Assembly: GCA_009760855.2 (NCBI GenBank)
Contig: WPIO01000065.1
Location: 1,833,001 to 1,897,000 of the forward strand
Direction: 5' to 3'
Length of the DNA stretch: 64,000 bases
Source of the DNA: Cristatella mucedo
Lineage: Eukaryota > Bryozoa > Phylactolaemata > Cristatellidae
Each line of letters starts with the position of its first letter. Within the stretch, counting starts at the first letter, position 1. Both the position numbers and the translations under genes were made by a program. This document shows positions 1 through 10,440 of the stretch, piece by piece. Under the pieces are notes generated by a model, which did not search any database, was not told the origin of the DNA, and was given only the letters and a program-made list of their open reading frames with translations.

Positions 1-203
1 TGCGCAACTAATTCAAGATCTTTGGACATTAAATCTACTGACCTTTTTCATCCAGAAGCTTCCCATAACAAGATCCGTTGACCGATTACAGCCACATGTC
101 TAATGATCCGCCCACCTAATAGAACTCGTCGGAAGTATACCTCTGACTACCAAAAAAAAAGTAACTGACAGAGTTAGTAACAGCCATAAATACGAGTACA
201 TAC
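1..203 (-). other. PPM1L-like gene, start of intron 1
   Basis: The sequence follows the donor at 202-203 (minus strand). I see no further PP2C coding sequence here, so exon 2 is outside the window. Confidence 0.7.
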
Positions 204-647
204 CTCGCCGCCGTGCCCATCGAATAATCCATAAAGTGCCGTTTTGCCTTGCTTAATGTTGGTTACAACATTAAACCGGTCCTCCATCGACGCTCGCCGC
301 CCTTGGATGGCATATACGCCCACGTTGTCGCGAACCAACTCCCATGAGGCTTTGTGAAAGCTCACTTGCAATGCTTCATCATATGTCCTGGCACCCAGGA
401 GTTCCCCGGACTTGCCAATACGAGGTGAATTCGCAAGGCGAACAAGTCTCAGGGCGATTTGCTTAAAAAGCAGCCACGTGAGCAGGCAGCAAACGCAAGC
501 TATACAAATCGTCTGTATGGCGAAACGATTCTGTTTGGCGAAGCGACAGGCTTTTACATACGTCTTCATCCCGCATTCTGATCCAAACACAGCGATATCC
601 ATAAAGACCCGTACCATAGACCAGATGCTGTCGGTCACTACCGCCAT
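204..647 (-). CDS. PPM1L: PPM1L-like PP2C phosphatase, first coding exon (partial gene)
   Basis: The exon encodes the first 148 residues of a metal-dependent Ser/Thr phosphatase of the PPM/PP2C family. Residues about 43-60 form one hydrophobic helix (with Cys 49-54), which fits the N-terminal membrane anchor of PPM1L. After a linker come two PP2C signatures: QGRRASMEDRF (about 115-125) and LFDGHGGE (141-148). The acidic residues Glu122, Asp123 and Asp143 lie where the family binds its metal ions. The exon stops in phase 0 straight after GHGGE at a good donor (gag|gtatgt on the minus strand), as expected for a first exon. The remaining catalytic exons must lie beyond the left edge. The start is the first Met of the open frame. 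Family membership is well supported; orthology to PPM1L rather than a sister PPM1 gene rests on the membrane anchor plus the SIQGRR-like motif. Human PPM1L acts at the ER membrane on stress-kinase signalling; that role here is inferred. Confidence 0.85.
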
Positions 648-1224
648 GACGGCGCCCGGACTTCAAACTGACCTTGACAGCAAGTTGTTATGACAGCCGC
701 GCTGCCCACACAAGTTAAGACTGCCGCCGTCCTACGGACGGCAACACTCCGACCCGTAGGACGGCGTTCGAAGCGACGGGCCAGTCGCGTCTTCTTCAGG
801 CAGATTTAAGTCGTAGTTGGAGGACGCCGAGCAGCAGCGGGCAACATTTGAAGACTGACTGCTTCCGTACCCGCCATCCACATGCGTGTACCGCAAACGT
901 ATGTCGTAAGAGCTCGTTACTTTGCTTAGCGATCGGAAGGTTTGCAGCTTAACCATCGCATAGGACCGCATTTTTGCGAAGCTGTTTACTGTCAAATTTA
1001 GAATTAATCAACTCTTCCAGCACCTTGTAGTTTGACATTCTCCAAGCAGCAGGTACGCGATACCATGCACAACAGCGAAGCGGGCTTAAAGACGTCTATT
1101 CACATGGACGCCGCAGCGGGCCAGTACGCGACTTCCCGCCCGGCGTCCTCGACCTCACTCCCTTGGGCTTTGCCGCCCGTTACTTATATACCACTGTCAT
1201 AAATCACAACATGCCGTAAGCCAA
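648..1224. other. 5' flank of the PPM1L-like gene
   Basis: The stretch has higher GC than its surroundings and contains a short inverted pair (gtcctacggacggc near 728, cccgtaggacggc near 752). It would carry the 5'UTR and promoter of the minus-strand phosphatase. I see no TATA box or initiator I would trust. Confidence 0.35.
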
Positions 1225-1408
1225 AGCCGTGATGGCACACTAGGTAAGGTGTTTGCTTTCACGACTTCGGTCCCGAGGTCGTGGGTTCGATTCCTGCGGT
1301 GGGTGGTTCTGTATCACCACTGCAAGCGGTGGTGATAGCCGTAAAGGCTCTTCTGTCGCGATATAAAAAGAGGCTGTTTAATCGGCTAGGATTTATTTTA
1401 TTTATTTA
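1225..1408 (+). mobile_element. tRNA-derived SINE, family A
   Basis: The head carries tRNA-like pol III boxes: gcacactaggtaaggtg (A-box region) and ggtcgtgggttcgattcc (B box). A conserved body follows (ccactgcaagcggtggtgatagccgtaaaggctcttctg), ending in an ATTT-rich tail. The same ~180-bp unit recurs at 10272, 32531, 40893 (minus) and 54861 (minus). Confidence 0.85.
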
Positions 1409-1729
1409 ACGACAGTGTCATAATCTCAAAATAGCCACAACCTTTAAAATGCAGGCGCTGTTCGGCGGTGTGCGTTTCAAATTGATCCAGCTGCGGTCTA
1501 TTTGGTGACGTTGGAGATAAGATGAGCAAAAAATGCTGCAGAAAGCCTAAAACCTTTCACCGTATCAAAGCATGATATAACTTATACGTGAATTATGAAT
1601 TATTATCGCAAGGCATTGGTGAAGAAATATACTTTCCTCGATTATTGACAGCTCGCAAAGTTTTGTGAAGCACATCCCACTTTGCTGTCAGCTTGCATTT
1701 TCTCATACAGCGCTATACACCTACTGTCT
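1409..1729. other. Intergenic, nothing recognised
   Basis: The stretch is AT-rich, has no convincing frame, and matches no repeat elsewhere in the window. Confidence 0.5.
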
Positions 1730-1945
1730 GTAATAATAATAATAATAATGCACTTGATGAAGTGCCCTCAGAGAACTCAATCTCTTTCTAGGCGCTTCTC
1801 ATTTGCTGCAAAGGGAAGCGCGATTGAATAGTGAATAATATCCTGCATGATAAACATGAATAACATGGTTAGGGGTGACGTGCGTAGGGTCAGCATGCAA
1901 ATGTGGTTAGTGGCAGCATGCACAGTGTCAGCACGTCTATGAGCC
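1730..1945 (-). mobile_element. LINE family I, 3'-end fragment
   Basis: The fragment begins (its 3' end) with an (ATT)n tail followed by the diagnostic end block seen in all family I copies (gagaactcaatctctttc). It contains only the 3'UTR with the 'gcatgcaaatgtggttagtgg' type motif and is severely 5'-truncated. Confidence 0.8.
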
Positions 1946-1976
1946 TTTAGCCTTGCTTTCGTCATTGTAATTCCAT

Positions 1977-2391
1977 ACACAATGGTACCTCGGCTTACGA
2001 GTGTCTCGACATACGAGTGTTTTGAGATACGAGCTGTCCGTCGGCCGATTTTTTGTTTCGAGTTGCGAGCTAAAATTTGGTTACGAGCCAGCTTCAGATA
2101 CTCCACCGCTAGTTACCGTAACGAACGTCACACTGCGTGTGGTTTGGTTGCTCAGGCCAATATGGGTAGGGCAGCAAACGCTGTTCCGTTGCAAGACGCT
2201 GCCCTACGACCCAGGTGCGACGCCAAGCGCCGGCCTGTTGGTTCGCTCCCAGACAGACTCGAGCGTGTTATCGCTGTGCTTGGAGGCACAAGATCGCCAG
2301 ACTCCGGTGTTAAAAACAACTACAGCAAGAACAGCTAAGTACGTACTGTACTCTATTTAGTCAATATCATCGTGTGAGAGTTCATCTAATA
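1977..2391. mobile_element. pogo/Tigger-like element, left part
   Basis: The left end reads ggtacctcggcttacgagt, and its inverted partner is near 4190-4212 (actcgtaagccgaagtact). The first 100 bases are rich in 'tacgag' words, typical of Tigger-type termini of the Tc1/mariner superfamily. The element is interrupted by the LINE at 2392-3785 and continues from 3786. No transposase is left, so it is non-autonomous. Confidence 0.7.
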
Positions 2392-3306
2392 ACTGATAAT
2401 AATAATAATAATAATGCACTTGATAAAGCGCCCTCAGAGAACTCAATCTCTTCCTAGGCGCTTTACATTTGCTGCAAAGGGAAACGCGATTAAATTGTGA
2501 GTAATATCATGCTTGATTAACAGCATGAACAACGTGGTTAGGGGTGACATGCACAGGGTCAGCATGCAAATGTGGTTAGTGGCAGCATGCACGGTGTCAG
2601 CACGCATAAGCACATCAAGGACGAATCACAGGGACCCACTAAATGCTGTCCTAAATAGGTGTGTTTTGAGGTTCTTTTTAAATGCGGTCAAGTCAGCGGA
2701 TGTTCTGACGCAAGTAGGGAGTGAGTTCCAGGCTTTGGGAGCATTCGAACTAAATGCACGGTCTCCAAAGGGTTTGAGATTTGTACGAGGTAGTGGTAAA
2801 CTGCTGGGTAATCGCCTGGTTGCACATGCCGGTAGGCCAGTAAGCAGCGAAGTACAGAAATCAAGTCGGGATGTCACAAATGCATGGACAGATTTAGAAG
2901 TGGTATCCTCATCTATACAAGCCCGAATTGTAGCAATCTTATGTAGCTGAAAGTAGGCAGATTTGACTGTGGAGCTGATGTGGTCGTCTAACGAGAGGTC
3001 ACTTTGGAACATGACATAGATTTTGAGCTGATTCAACAGGAGATATGCTGGCAGAGCCAATTTTGAGCGTCAGCCTTTTGAATTTCTGAATCACACTGGA
3101 TTTGCCCATAACTGGTAAGTTGGTTTTATCATCGTTTAGTTTTAGAAAATTTGCTGTCATCCATGTGCGGATGTCATCAATACGTGCAGCAAGTGAGTTG
3201 AGAGAATTTGAGGTACTCGAAGGCTGAGAGGGATCAAAGCAAAGGTACAACTGAGTGTCATCCGCATAGAAGTGAAAGCCTAGATTGTGCCTGGAAATCA
3301 CATCAG

Positions 3307-3342
<36 letters not shown>

Positions 3343-3785
3343 TATAAACCGTTAAAAGAACCGGACCTAGCACGGAGCCCTGAGGTACCCCATTTTTAAG
3401 AGGTACCTCGGATGATCTATGTCCATTCACGTCAATACTCTGGAGTCACCCACTGAGAACCTGAATCATTGCAGAGCAATGCCAGTAATGCCCAGGCGAG
3501 ATGAAAGGCGCTGTAGAAGAACTTTGTGATCGATGGTATCAAAAGCTGTCGAAAGATCGAGCAAAACAAGCAGAGACACTCTACCCATGTCTGCATTCCT
3601 AAGTAGGTCGTTGTATACCCTATGCAATGCTGACTCTGTGGAGTGATTAGCTCTAAAGCCAGACTGGAACTTACTAGCAAGGTGTGAGGTTTCAATATAT
3701 GAGTTCAGCCGGTCCGCCACGACCCGTTCCACTGTCTTAGATAGGAATGGTAGAAGAAAGACTAGGCGGTAGTTGCTCAAGTTCT
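2392..3785 (-). mobile_element. LINE family I, 5'-truncated copy with RT and C-terminal domains
   Basis: On the minus strand the pieces run in order. First come RT motifs around 3780-3466 (LLDLSTAFDTIDHKVLL), then GVPQGSVLGPVL and the catalytic FHFYADDTQLY around 3430-3250, then the C-terminal region to 2626 ending TAFSGSL. The 3'UTR and an (ATT)n tail at 2392-2415 follow. Motifs are typical of the L2/CR1 side of the non-LTR elements. Frame changes between pieces show it is dead. A (CT)n run is expanded inside the RT frame at about 3308-3340. It is inserted in a pogo-like element. Confidence 0.88.
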
Positions 3786-4218
3786 CTTGGCCCAGTGTAA
3801 CAATCGGCGCGTCTGCAAAAAAGACCCAACCAATAAGCTGGAAGCGAGGGAGGTACGGCGAAAAGGGCGAAAATCATCGAATAAGATTCAGATATTCATT
3901 TCAGCCTTTCTCCTTAAACTCTAATAGCATTTTCAGGTCGTCTGATCTCTTAAGTTACTCTTGTGCATTAGGATAATTAAAACCCGTTTATTGCAACACA
4001 TTCTATTGTATTGTTTTAAAAAAATTATCGTTATTTATAAGTACCTTTTTAATTTAGGAACGCGTGACAAAAAATCGCAGTGGTTTTTAGGGTCCGGAAC
4101 GGATTAATGGCATTTCAATTACTTTCAATGGGGAAATGGATGTTGACATATGAGTATTTTGAGTGATGAGGTCCGGCACGGAACGAATTAAACTCGTAAG
4201 CCGAAGTACTACGGTAGT
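3786..4218. mobile_element. pogo/Tigger-like element, right part
   Basis: The right end, actcgtaagccgaagtac, mirrors the left end at 1980. Just inside lies the block with cggaacgaatta and ttcaatggggaaatgg that is typical of Tigger/pogo 3' ends. With the left part, and without the LINE, the original element would be roughly 850 bp. Confidence 0.65.
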
Positions 4219-4747
4219 GGCTTCCATTTTCAGTTAGTGAAGTTGCATGACGTAGGCACGCCGCCCGCTAGGGCAATATAGGTTCACTAGGCTTCGTCAA
4301 TAACGTGTGATGCCGCCGCCCAGGAACTCTCCATATATATCCAATAAGAAGATGGATACGTAGATTGGGCATCCTCGGCAATGACAGGCAGAGAGGATTG
4401 CTCTGACGCGGCACAACTGCCGCGGGTGCCTCTTTACTTGAGAATGTAACGCGATCTTACTTGCGGAAGTACCACTGGAAGTTAAAATCAGTATGCTGGG
4501 ATCTGATGTGGCGTGTCGCTTGACGTGTGCTGTTTTCTTTTTCATACCCGACATCTTATTTTTGAAGTTTACCTACCCGCGGTTTTAAGCTGTTCGTATT
4601 CAACTCTTCGCTCTGGTCTCCAACCAGACACCGGACTCCGGAGAGGCATGTTATATGGGGCGGCTATGTTATAGAGGAGTCTTCTATACGTAGTGAATGA
4701 TTATGATCGTCAACTACGGAAACTGATACAGCGATGACCTTCTGAAG
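4219..4747. other. Intergenic, nothing recognised
   Basis: There is an 85-codon minus-strand open frame at 4297-4554, but it has no recognisable motif and no clear splice context. I treat it as chance. Confidence 0.4.
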
Positions 4748-5055
4748 CAGTGGTTCTCAACGTTCCTAATGCCGCGAACCTTTAATCTAGTTCTTCACGC
4801 TGTGGCGACCCCATTCATTAAGTTATTTTCGTTGCTACTTCTTAACTTTAATTTTGCTACTATGAACCGTAATGTGAATATCTGATATGCAAGAAATATT
4901 TTCATTGTAACAGATTGAACATAATTAAAGCACAGGAATCCAACGGAAATCCATTCACCATCGGAAATGCGTGTTTTCTGACGGTCTTAGGTGACCCCCG
5001 TAAAAGGGTCGCTCGACCCCCAAAGAGGTCGCGACCCACAGGTTGAGAACCGCTG
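4748..5055. mobile_element. Non-autonomous hAT transposon, SPIN-like
   Basis: The ends are perfect-looking hAT terminal inverted repeats: cagtggttctcaac at the left, gttgagaaccgctg at the right. The flanking 8-mers are ttctgaag (4740-4747) and ttctaaat (5056-5063), a decayed 8-bp target duplication (6 of 8 match). The interior has ttttcgttgctacttc, gtgaatatctgatatgcaag and ggtcgcgacccacagg, which I recognise from the SPIN/URR-type hAT elements of mammals and other animals. It is 308 bp with no transposase. Confidence 0.85.
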
Positions 5056-6060
5056 TTCTAAATAGTGTATGTTTATTTCTGCTATCGTTGGGCATTAAAA
5101 TTATATGCAGCTAACGCCTTTTTAAAAGATGTCTTTTTATTTCTTTTGCCGAAGCGTATTACAATTGTGTGCTAAAGGAACGCTTGCCGCTCAATGCTGA
5201 CCACTTTGGCCTGCTCGCCTTTCTGTCGGCGAGTACGCTACCGCACTCTAGCTGGCAAACAAAATCGCTATCTCTGGCCCCTAGTGACCTCAACATTTTG
5301 TACGACGACGTGTGCCTCGTTATCGTCGTGCTATTTTTGTTCTGAGGCATTTTGGAAGCCGCTACTTTTGCCACGGTTAAAGCATTAGAAATCTCCGACG
5401 GGAAGCCCAGACGCAGCCAGGGTTTAGGGGAAGGGCACATGTCCATTATTTCCGGAATTGTCAGGAGCAGCCCAACGCAATCCATCGAACCACGCAATGG
5501 ATAACCCGAACTCTGCGGTCGCCAGTAATTCTATAGCTCCGGAGACCGCTCTGTGGGTGTGTCCATGGCAGCACTTTCAATACGGAATCTCTCTGGACGT
5601 GTTTGTATGCTGACACTACGAAAGCTACTTCTACACTCACAATCGTGCTCCCTGTACAGCTTCTCTAAATTATCTAGAACAAGGGTAAGTTCTCTCGAGG
5701 AGCTATAGAAATTAATTGATATCATTATTACTATTACTATTATTATTATTATTATTATTATTATCAAGCCCCCGAGAATTACCGACATGAACCTTGATGA
5801 CAGTCTTGACCTGTTTGCTGTGATAGAGATCTTGCAGAAATCGACAGACTTCCCGACCGTAACCGATACTGCACCTATAAACATTTCTTTTTATTATACC
5901 CCGAGATCAATAAAAACTTGTGGTGGAGTAGCCTAGTCGCTCGTTCATCCCAAATTAAAAAACTCTTGCAGTTCGCTCGAAGAAGAGTCCTTCTAATCTC
6001 TTGTTCTGAGTCCCTCAAATAGCAATTTGCAAATGATGGCAGAAATATATAACCCACAAG
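5056..6060 (-). other. Unrecognised minus-strand open frames around an (ATT)n repeat
   Basis: Open frames at 5531-5725 and 5159-5497 (minus) are fairly free of stops and not obviously repeats, but I cannot assign them to a family. The simple (ATT)n tract at about 5722-5765 lengthens the first frame artificially as a run of Ile. It could be a decayed transposon protein or chance; no function is claimed. Confidence 0.25.
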
Positions 6061-7206
6061 TTTAAAGTTTTAATTTATTCAAGATTTTTTCTGATCTAAT
6101 CTTCATTCTGTGGTGCAGAAACCTTTCATTTTCGGTATTGAGTTTTTTAATTCATTTCGATGACGAAAATTATCATGCCTATTTTCGTCCGCTTACTGAT
6201 TGTTTTTCTTGAGTTGTTCTAGTGTATAGCCCTATTGGCAGCAAATGTCGCTCACTGGTTCATAAAATGTTCGCTATTATTTGCTATCAACCCTAAATAT
6301 TACTAGACTCTATATTCGAGCACATGCGGATCTCACTCACACGGCACTCTGTGAGACCATCGGTATCCACAATCATCTGTGACTCGTGACATCTCAAGGG
6401 AATTGACATCGATGCTATGCTCACGAAAATATATTCTTCATTCCTTTTACTCATTCTGGCTCTGGTCAGCTTTCGACTTTGCCCCAATGAATGTGTTTCT
6501 TTTGTTCCACTATATTTTTAGTGTTCATCTGGGAGTAACTCAGGGAATGGTACTTATCAGAGATCCTACTAACCGATGTAGCCATGTGTGTTCTTGTTTT
6601 CTCTAGCGTGCTAGCCGAAGAATAATACTTTTTTCCAATGTAATCATCAATTAAAATCAAGCCTTTTATTTTTATGCAGATGTCATTCGTACTTGGATGA
6701 CAGCATGGCAAATTGAATGACAATTAAAATAACTTATTAATTATGGAAATCCAAGAGCTACTCAGAAATGGGAAAGTGTATCTATAAAAAATGGCTCCGT
6801 CTTGATATTTGTTATTGCATCTGCATGCAATCTGGATGTCATTTTCCAAATTTATTTGTCACTTGTTTACGACATTAGTTTCACAGTCTAGAAAGTATGC
6901 ATAATTTCAGTGACTCCTATTATAAACATTATTTGAAAATCTTAGACAAGGCGACCGTAGCCAAGTTGGTCGATTCACTTGTGGAATTCTGTCTTTAAAT
7001 CTATTTCCGGGTCTTCTGCTTCGTTCAAACAGACGCTTAGAGTTCGGGAAAAACTCTGCAGCTCAGCTTGTTTACCATGAGCATCACAATCGTCTCATTA
7101 CTCCAACCGCTTCTCATCGACGAGCGTTGGCTCCCCAACAGGTAGAGAATGGACTTAAAATTTTCCACTCACATTTAGGTTTCTTCATGGTCTTACTCTC
7201 GCCTAT
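6061..7206. other. AT-rich intergenic DNA
   Basis: I see no gene. At 6951-7010 a faint tRNA-like stretch (gcgaccgtagccaagttggtcgattc) may be an old SINE head. At 7041-7140 there are weak traces of LINE C-terminal sequence (ctctgcagctcagcttg, agcatcacaatcg). Confidence 0.35.
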
Positions 7207-7455
7207 TTATAATAATATCAATAACACATTTGATATAGTGCCCTCAGAGAACTCAATCTCTTTCTAGGCACTTTAAAGTTGCTGAAAAGGAAGCACGATC
7301 GAATGGTTAGTGGTAGCATGCTAAATAAACAACAAGAATAACATGGTTAGGGGTGACATGTATAGGGTCAGCATGCAAATATGGTTGGTGGTAGCATGAA
7401 CAGTGCCAGTAGGAATAAGCAAATAAAGGACGATTCACATGAACCCGCAAAGCAT
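7207..7455 (-). mobile_element. LINE family I, 3'-end fragment
   Basis: It carries the end block agagaactcaatctctttc plus the 3'UTR words 'ggttaggggtgacatg' and 'ggtcagcatgcaaatatgg'. It is truncated just past the stop-codon region of the family. Confidence 0.8.
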
Positions 7456-8514
7456 TGCAAGTTTTCGCTCGTGGTATTATTTCTTATCGCAATTTTTACT
7501 AGCGGACAAAATCTTACCCGCTATTTTTAGCTTCACTAGCTAAGCAATGCTTAATTAGTCATCGTGCAAATCGCCGCAGACTCGGATGCACCCAGTGATG
7601 AGTGTTGAGCCAGCAATCGCAGCAAGGCCTCTGGTCGCCAACCGCAACGGGCATGTCGGTTTCCTTTCGATACCCAATGCCGCAATTAATAACGTGCCGA
7701 CACACGCGCGCTCTCTCGCACACCAAATCACACCCGACTTCCGGTAGTATATCTCGATTCTGCTAAAAAAAATCGCCAGCGGTCACTTCAAGTGTAAAAG
7801 CAGTAAGCCCTATGGGGGTAGCGGGAGACTAGATTCTTAATAGGTCAGCCGGTTGAGCACTGGCCCCGCACGTCGAAGGCTTCGGAATCATTCCCAAGCG
7901 AGTCAAGGTTTTCGTTTCATTAAGGAAAGTGTCAGGTTGGCTATAGTTTTTTGATGTACTGGAACAATAAGGCAGAAGGACGCTGCTCTATTGCGACTGA
8001 ACAAATTTGTAGTTCGCCGGGCTGTTTGATGAGTTGATCGGAATATTAATCGTGGCGGGAGCCTTTTGGTCTAAATGCTTTTGATACTATGGTTCGTGCC
8101 ACTAGGTAGGGGCGATGAGGCTTTCGCAGCATTATGCAGATGTCCGAGAAAGAAGACCCAGTATCATTAATAAGTCATTTGCACGGTGCCCTAAGAGTAC
8201 CTAATACATAATTAGGAGCTCGACAACTCACTGCTACAGAGGCGATAACCAATATTCGATGAGAAGCAAAGTATCACGCTTCAAAAAACAGGCAAAAGTA
8301 CAGGAAAAGACACTCACTGCAGATGGTTAATAGGGCCACCTGGTTGATTGCAGACACTGAAAAATAAATGTGCAGGTAAGCGCAAAAATTGCTCAGCTAA
8401 AATGACAATATCAGCAAGGTGCTATAAAAAGGTGTAGCGAATCTCTCCCCAATCCAGACATGAACAGTCTCGTACTGCATTAAGCCCGCAAAACAATTAA
8501 CTAAGGCGAAGCGC
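7456..8514. other. Intergenic; one degenerate tRNA-like stretch
   Basis: Near 7840-7920 (taggtcagccggttgagcactggccccgc) an A-box-like SINE remnant can be seen. The rest holds nothing I can support. Confidence 0.35.
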
Positions 8515-9030
8515 CTTGGCTGAGTGGAGCAGATAGGCATCGAGTTTCTGGTTGAATGCTGTCAAATCAGGAAATCTTTTGATGTCTGTCGACAAGTGAC
8601 TTTTAGGCTATGTAGGCATTCAAACTAAACGCACGGTTTCCGTTATAGCTGAAGCTAGTTAGAGGCAAACTCAATGGATTAGAATTAGATCGTCGGGTGA
8701 TGCAACAGGAGGCCTGATGCGATTCTAATTTTAAAAGTTAGGCAGGAACACGAGAATAAAGTAACCTAAAGGTGAGTTACATTGTGATATTGTAGACGGT
8801 GCCCTGCTTCATAGGCTGCTAGTGCAGATTGTTGAGCAGTAGTGTATTATGACAGCTGCGACGCTTACGACAGATAAGCCTAGAAGTCAATTTTTGCTCC
8901 AACCGTGAGCGTCATATTACACGTGATGTAAGGAAGCTGAGGGATTCTCAAATGCTGTAATGCAAAGAGGAGATCAAAGCAAGAGTACGCCTTCTTGTCA
9001 TCTGCATAGAAATGAAAGACCAGATTGCAT
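8515..9030 (-). mobile_element. LINE family I, old decayed copy (minus)
   Basis: It aligns by eye with the 54365-53800 copy: actaaacgcacggtttcc, gacgcttacgacagataagcc and tcatctgcatagaaatgaaag. The last is the reverse of the YADD region. It is heavily mutated. Confidence 0.65.
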
Positions 9031-9034
9031 AGAC

Positions 9035-9485
9035 TTCAAAGTTTTGTCGCTCACTTTTAGGTCCCTTCATTTTTTGGCTCCAGCCTACCAATAAGATCTA
9101 CTCCACCACCAGGCTAAGTATCGTACCGCCCACTTTTCGGAATCTAATCGCTTACCCATAACTCATAAAAATCTCGAATCCATTGGAGACATTACCTGTG
9201 ACTAGCTTGCATGCTTTCAAAGCCTGGAACGCATCCCGACTTGCGTCGTGACATTCCCTGACTTGATCACATTTACAAAGATACTAAGAACCCATATATT
9301 TATCGCAGCATTGCATGCTGACCCTGTGCACTGTCACCACTAACCATGTCATTCTTGTTGCTTATTGAGCATTCAACCAATAACCGTTCGATCGTGCTTC
9401 CTTTTTAGCAAATATAAAGTGCCTAGAAAGAGTCTGAGTTCTTTCTCTGATGACGCTATATCGAATGTATTATTTTATTATTATC
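9035..9485 (+). mobile_element. LINE family I, decayed 3' end (plus)
   Basis: The copy covers the C-terminal region (caaagttttgtcgctcac, ggctccagcctacc, aaagcctggaacgc), the 3'UTR and the end block aaagtgcctagaaagagtctg, finishing in a TTATT-rich tail. It is inverted relative to the adjacent copy at 8515-9030. Confidence 0.7.
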
Positions 9486-9649
9486 ACTTTGCTTGGCGAT
9501 TACATCAGCAAAGTGCGAAGGCTATTAGACGGAAATACATGATTCAAACAGCTTGAGGCACTAAGAATTGCTATCTATAAGTTATTCGATTGGACACGTT
9601 GGGTGTTCCGAGTTGGAGCTGTGCAGCCACAAGAATACGATCGCCCCTG

Positions 9650-9795
9650 GTTCTCATGCCACTGGTTCGTTCTTACCGACCATGGTCGTGGGTTCGAATT
9701 CTGCAGTAGGAGATCTTTTATTGCCCAATGTAATCGGTGGTGATAGCGTTTAGGCTCTTCTGCGGCTATACAGATGAGGCTGTTGAATCAACTAA
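9650..9795 (+). mobile_element. SINE family A, diverged
   Basis: It has a B box (ggtcgtgggttcgaattc), the body cggtggtgatagcgtttaggctcttctg and agatgaggctgttgaatca. The A-box end is poorly preserved and the tail is CTTT-rich. Confidence 0.65.
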
Positions 9796-10271
9796 TCACT
9801 CTTTCTTTCTTTATTCATCTCACTCACAATAATACTCCCTTAAGCTACAGAAACTGTATTGCTATGGTCGTGCGGATTGCCGAGAGCTACTTTGAGGCCG
9901 GTTTTCAGAGTTTGCTTTCATTAGGCATCATTAAACAGTCCTGTTGGCCGTAAAGCAGTGAAGCCGAGAATGCATTTTTCAGTTCAGTATTGCTCGCTGA
10001 CAAATCTCCTGGGCTCAAACTTCAATTGTTGCTTAACAGCGAACCCAGTCCAGGAATATTGACCTCAGTTGTCAACACCAACTATGACGGCTGATTGAAA
10101 TGCCCCGCTATGAGGAACTTGAACCTAAACCCCTGGCTCGTGGTGGTCGGTGAGCCACAGTGCAAGCCCACCGCCCGGCTAAAGGGAGAGAACGCCCCCA
10201 ACTCCACGACTAAGTAAACATTTTCACTGGAAGTCTTGGCAGACCAGCTGAACTCATAAATTAGGCGAGCC
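9796..10271. other. Intergenic, nothing recognised
   Basis: No frame or repeat with support. Confidence 0.4.
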
Positions 10272-10440
10272 GTAATTGCTCACTAGGTGAGGCGGTTGCT
10301 TTTCACGACCTCGGCCCCGAGGTCGCGGGTTCAAATTATGTGGTGGGCGATCCTTTATCACCAATGCAAGCGGTGGTGATAGCTGTCAAGGCTCTTCTGT
10401 CTCTATACACAAAGAGGCTGTTAAATCAGCTAGTATTTTT
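10272..10440 (+). mobile_element. SINE family A
   Basis: It has a full tRNA-like head (tgctcactaggtgaggcgg, ggtcgcgggttcaaatt) and body (caagcggtggtgatagctg). It directly abuts the RT part of the following LINE, so it probably inserted next to or into that copy. Confidence 0.8.

Noticed and set aside
1278-1296. Possible functional tRNA genes at the B-box-like sequences
   Set aside because: No cloverleaf closes: acceptor and anticodon stems are missing, and the same heads recur with SINE bodies and tails.
5159-5497. Possible phosphatase fragment (VLADRK resembling a PP2C 'VLxxRG' motif)
   Set aside because: It lies upstream of the PPM1L first exon and lacks the flanking GDSR and SxDHKP motifs; chance similarity.
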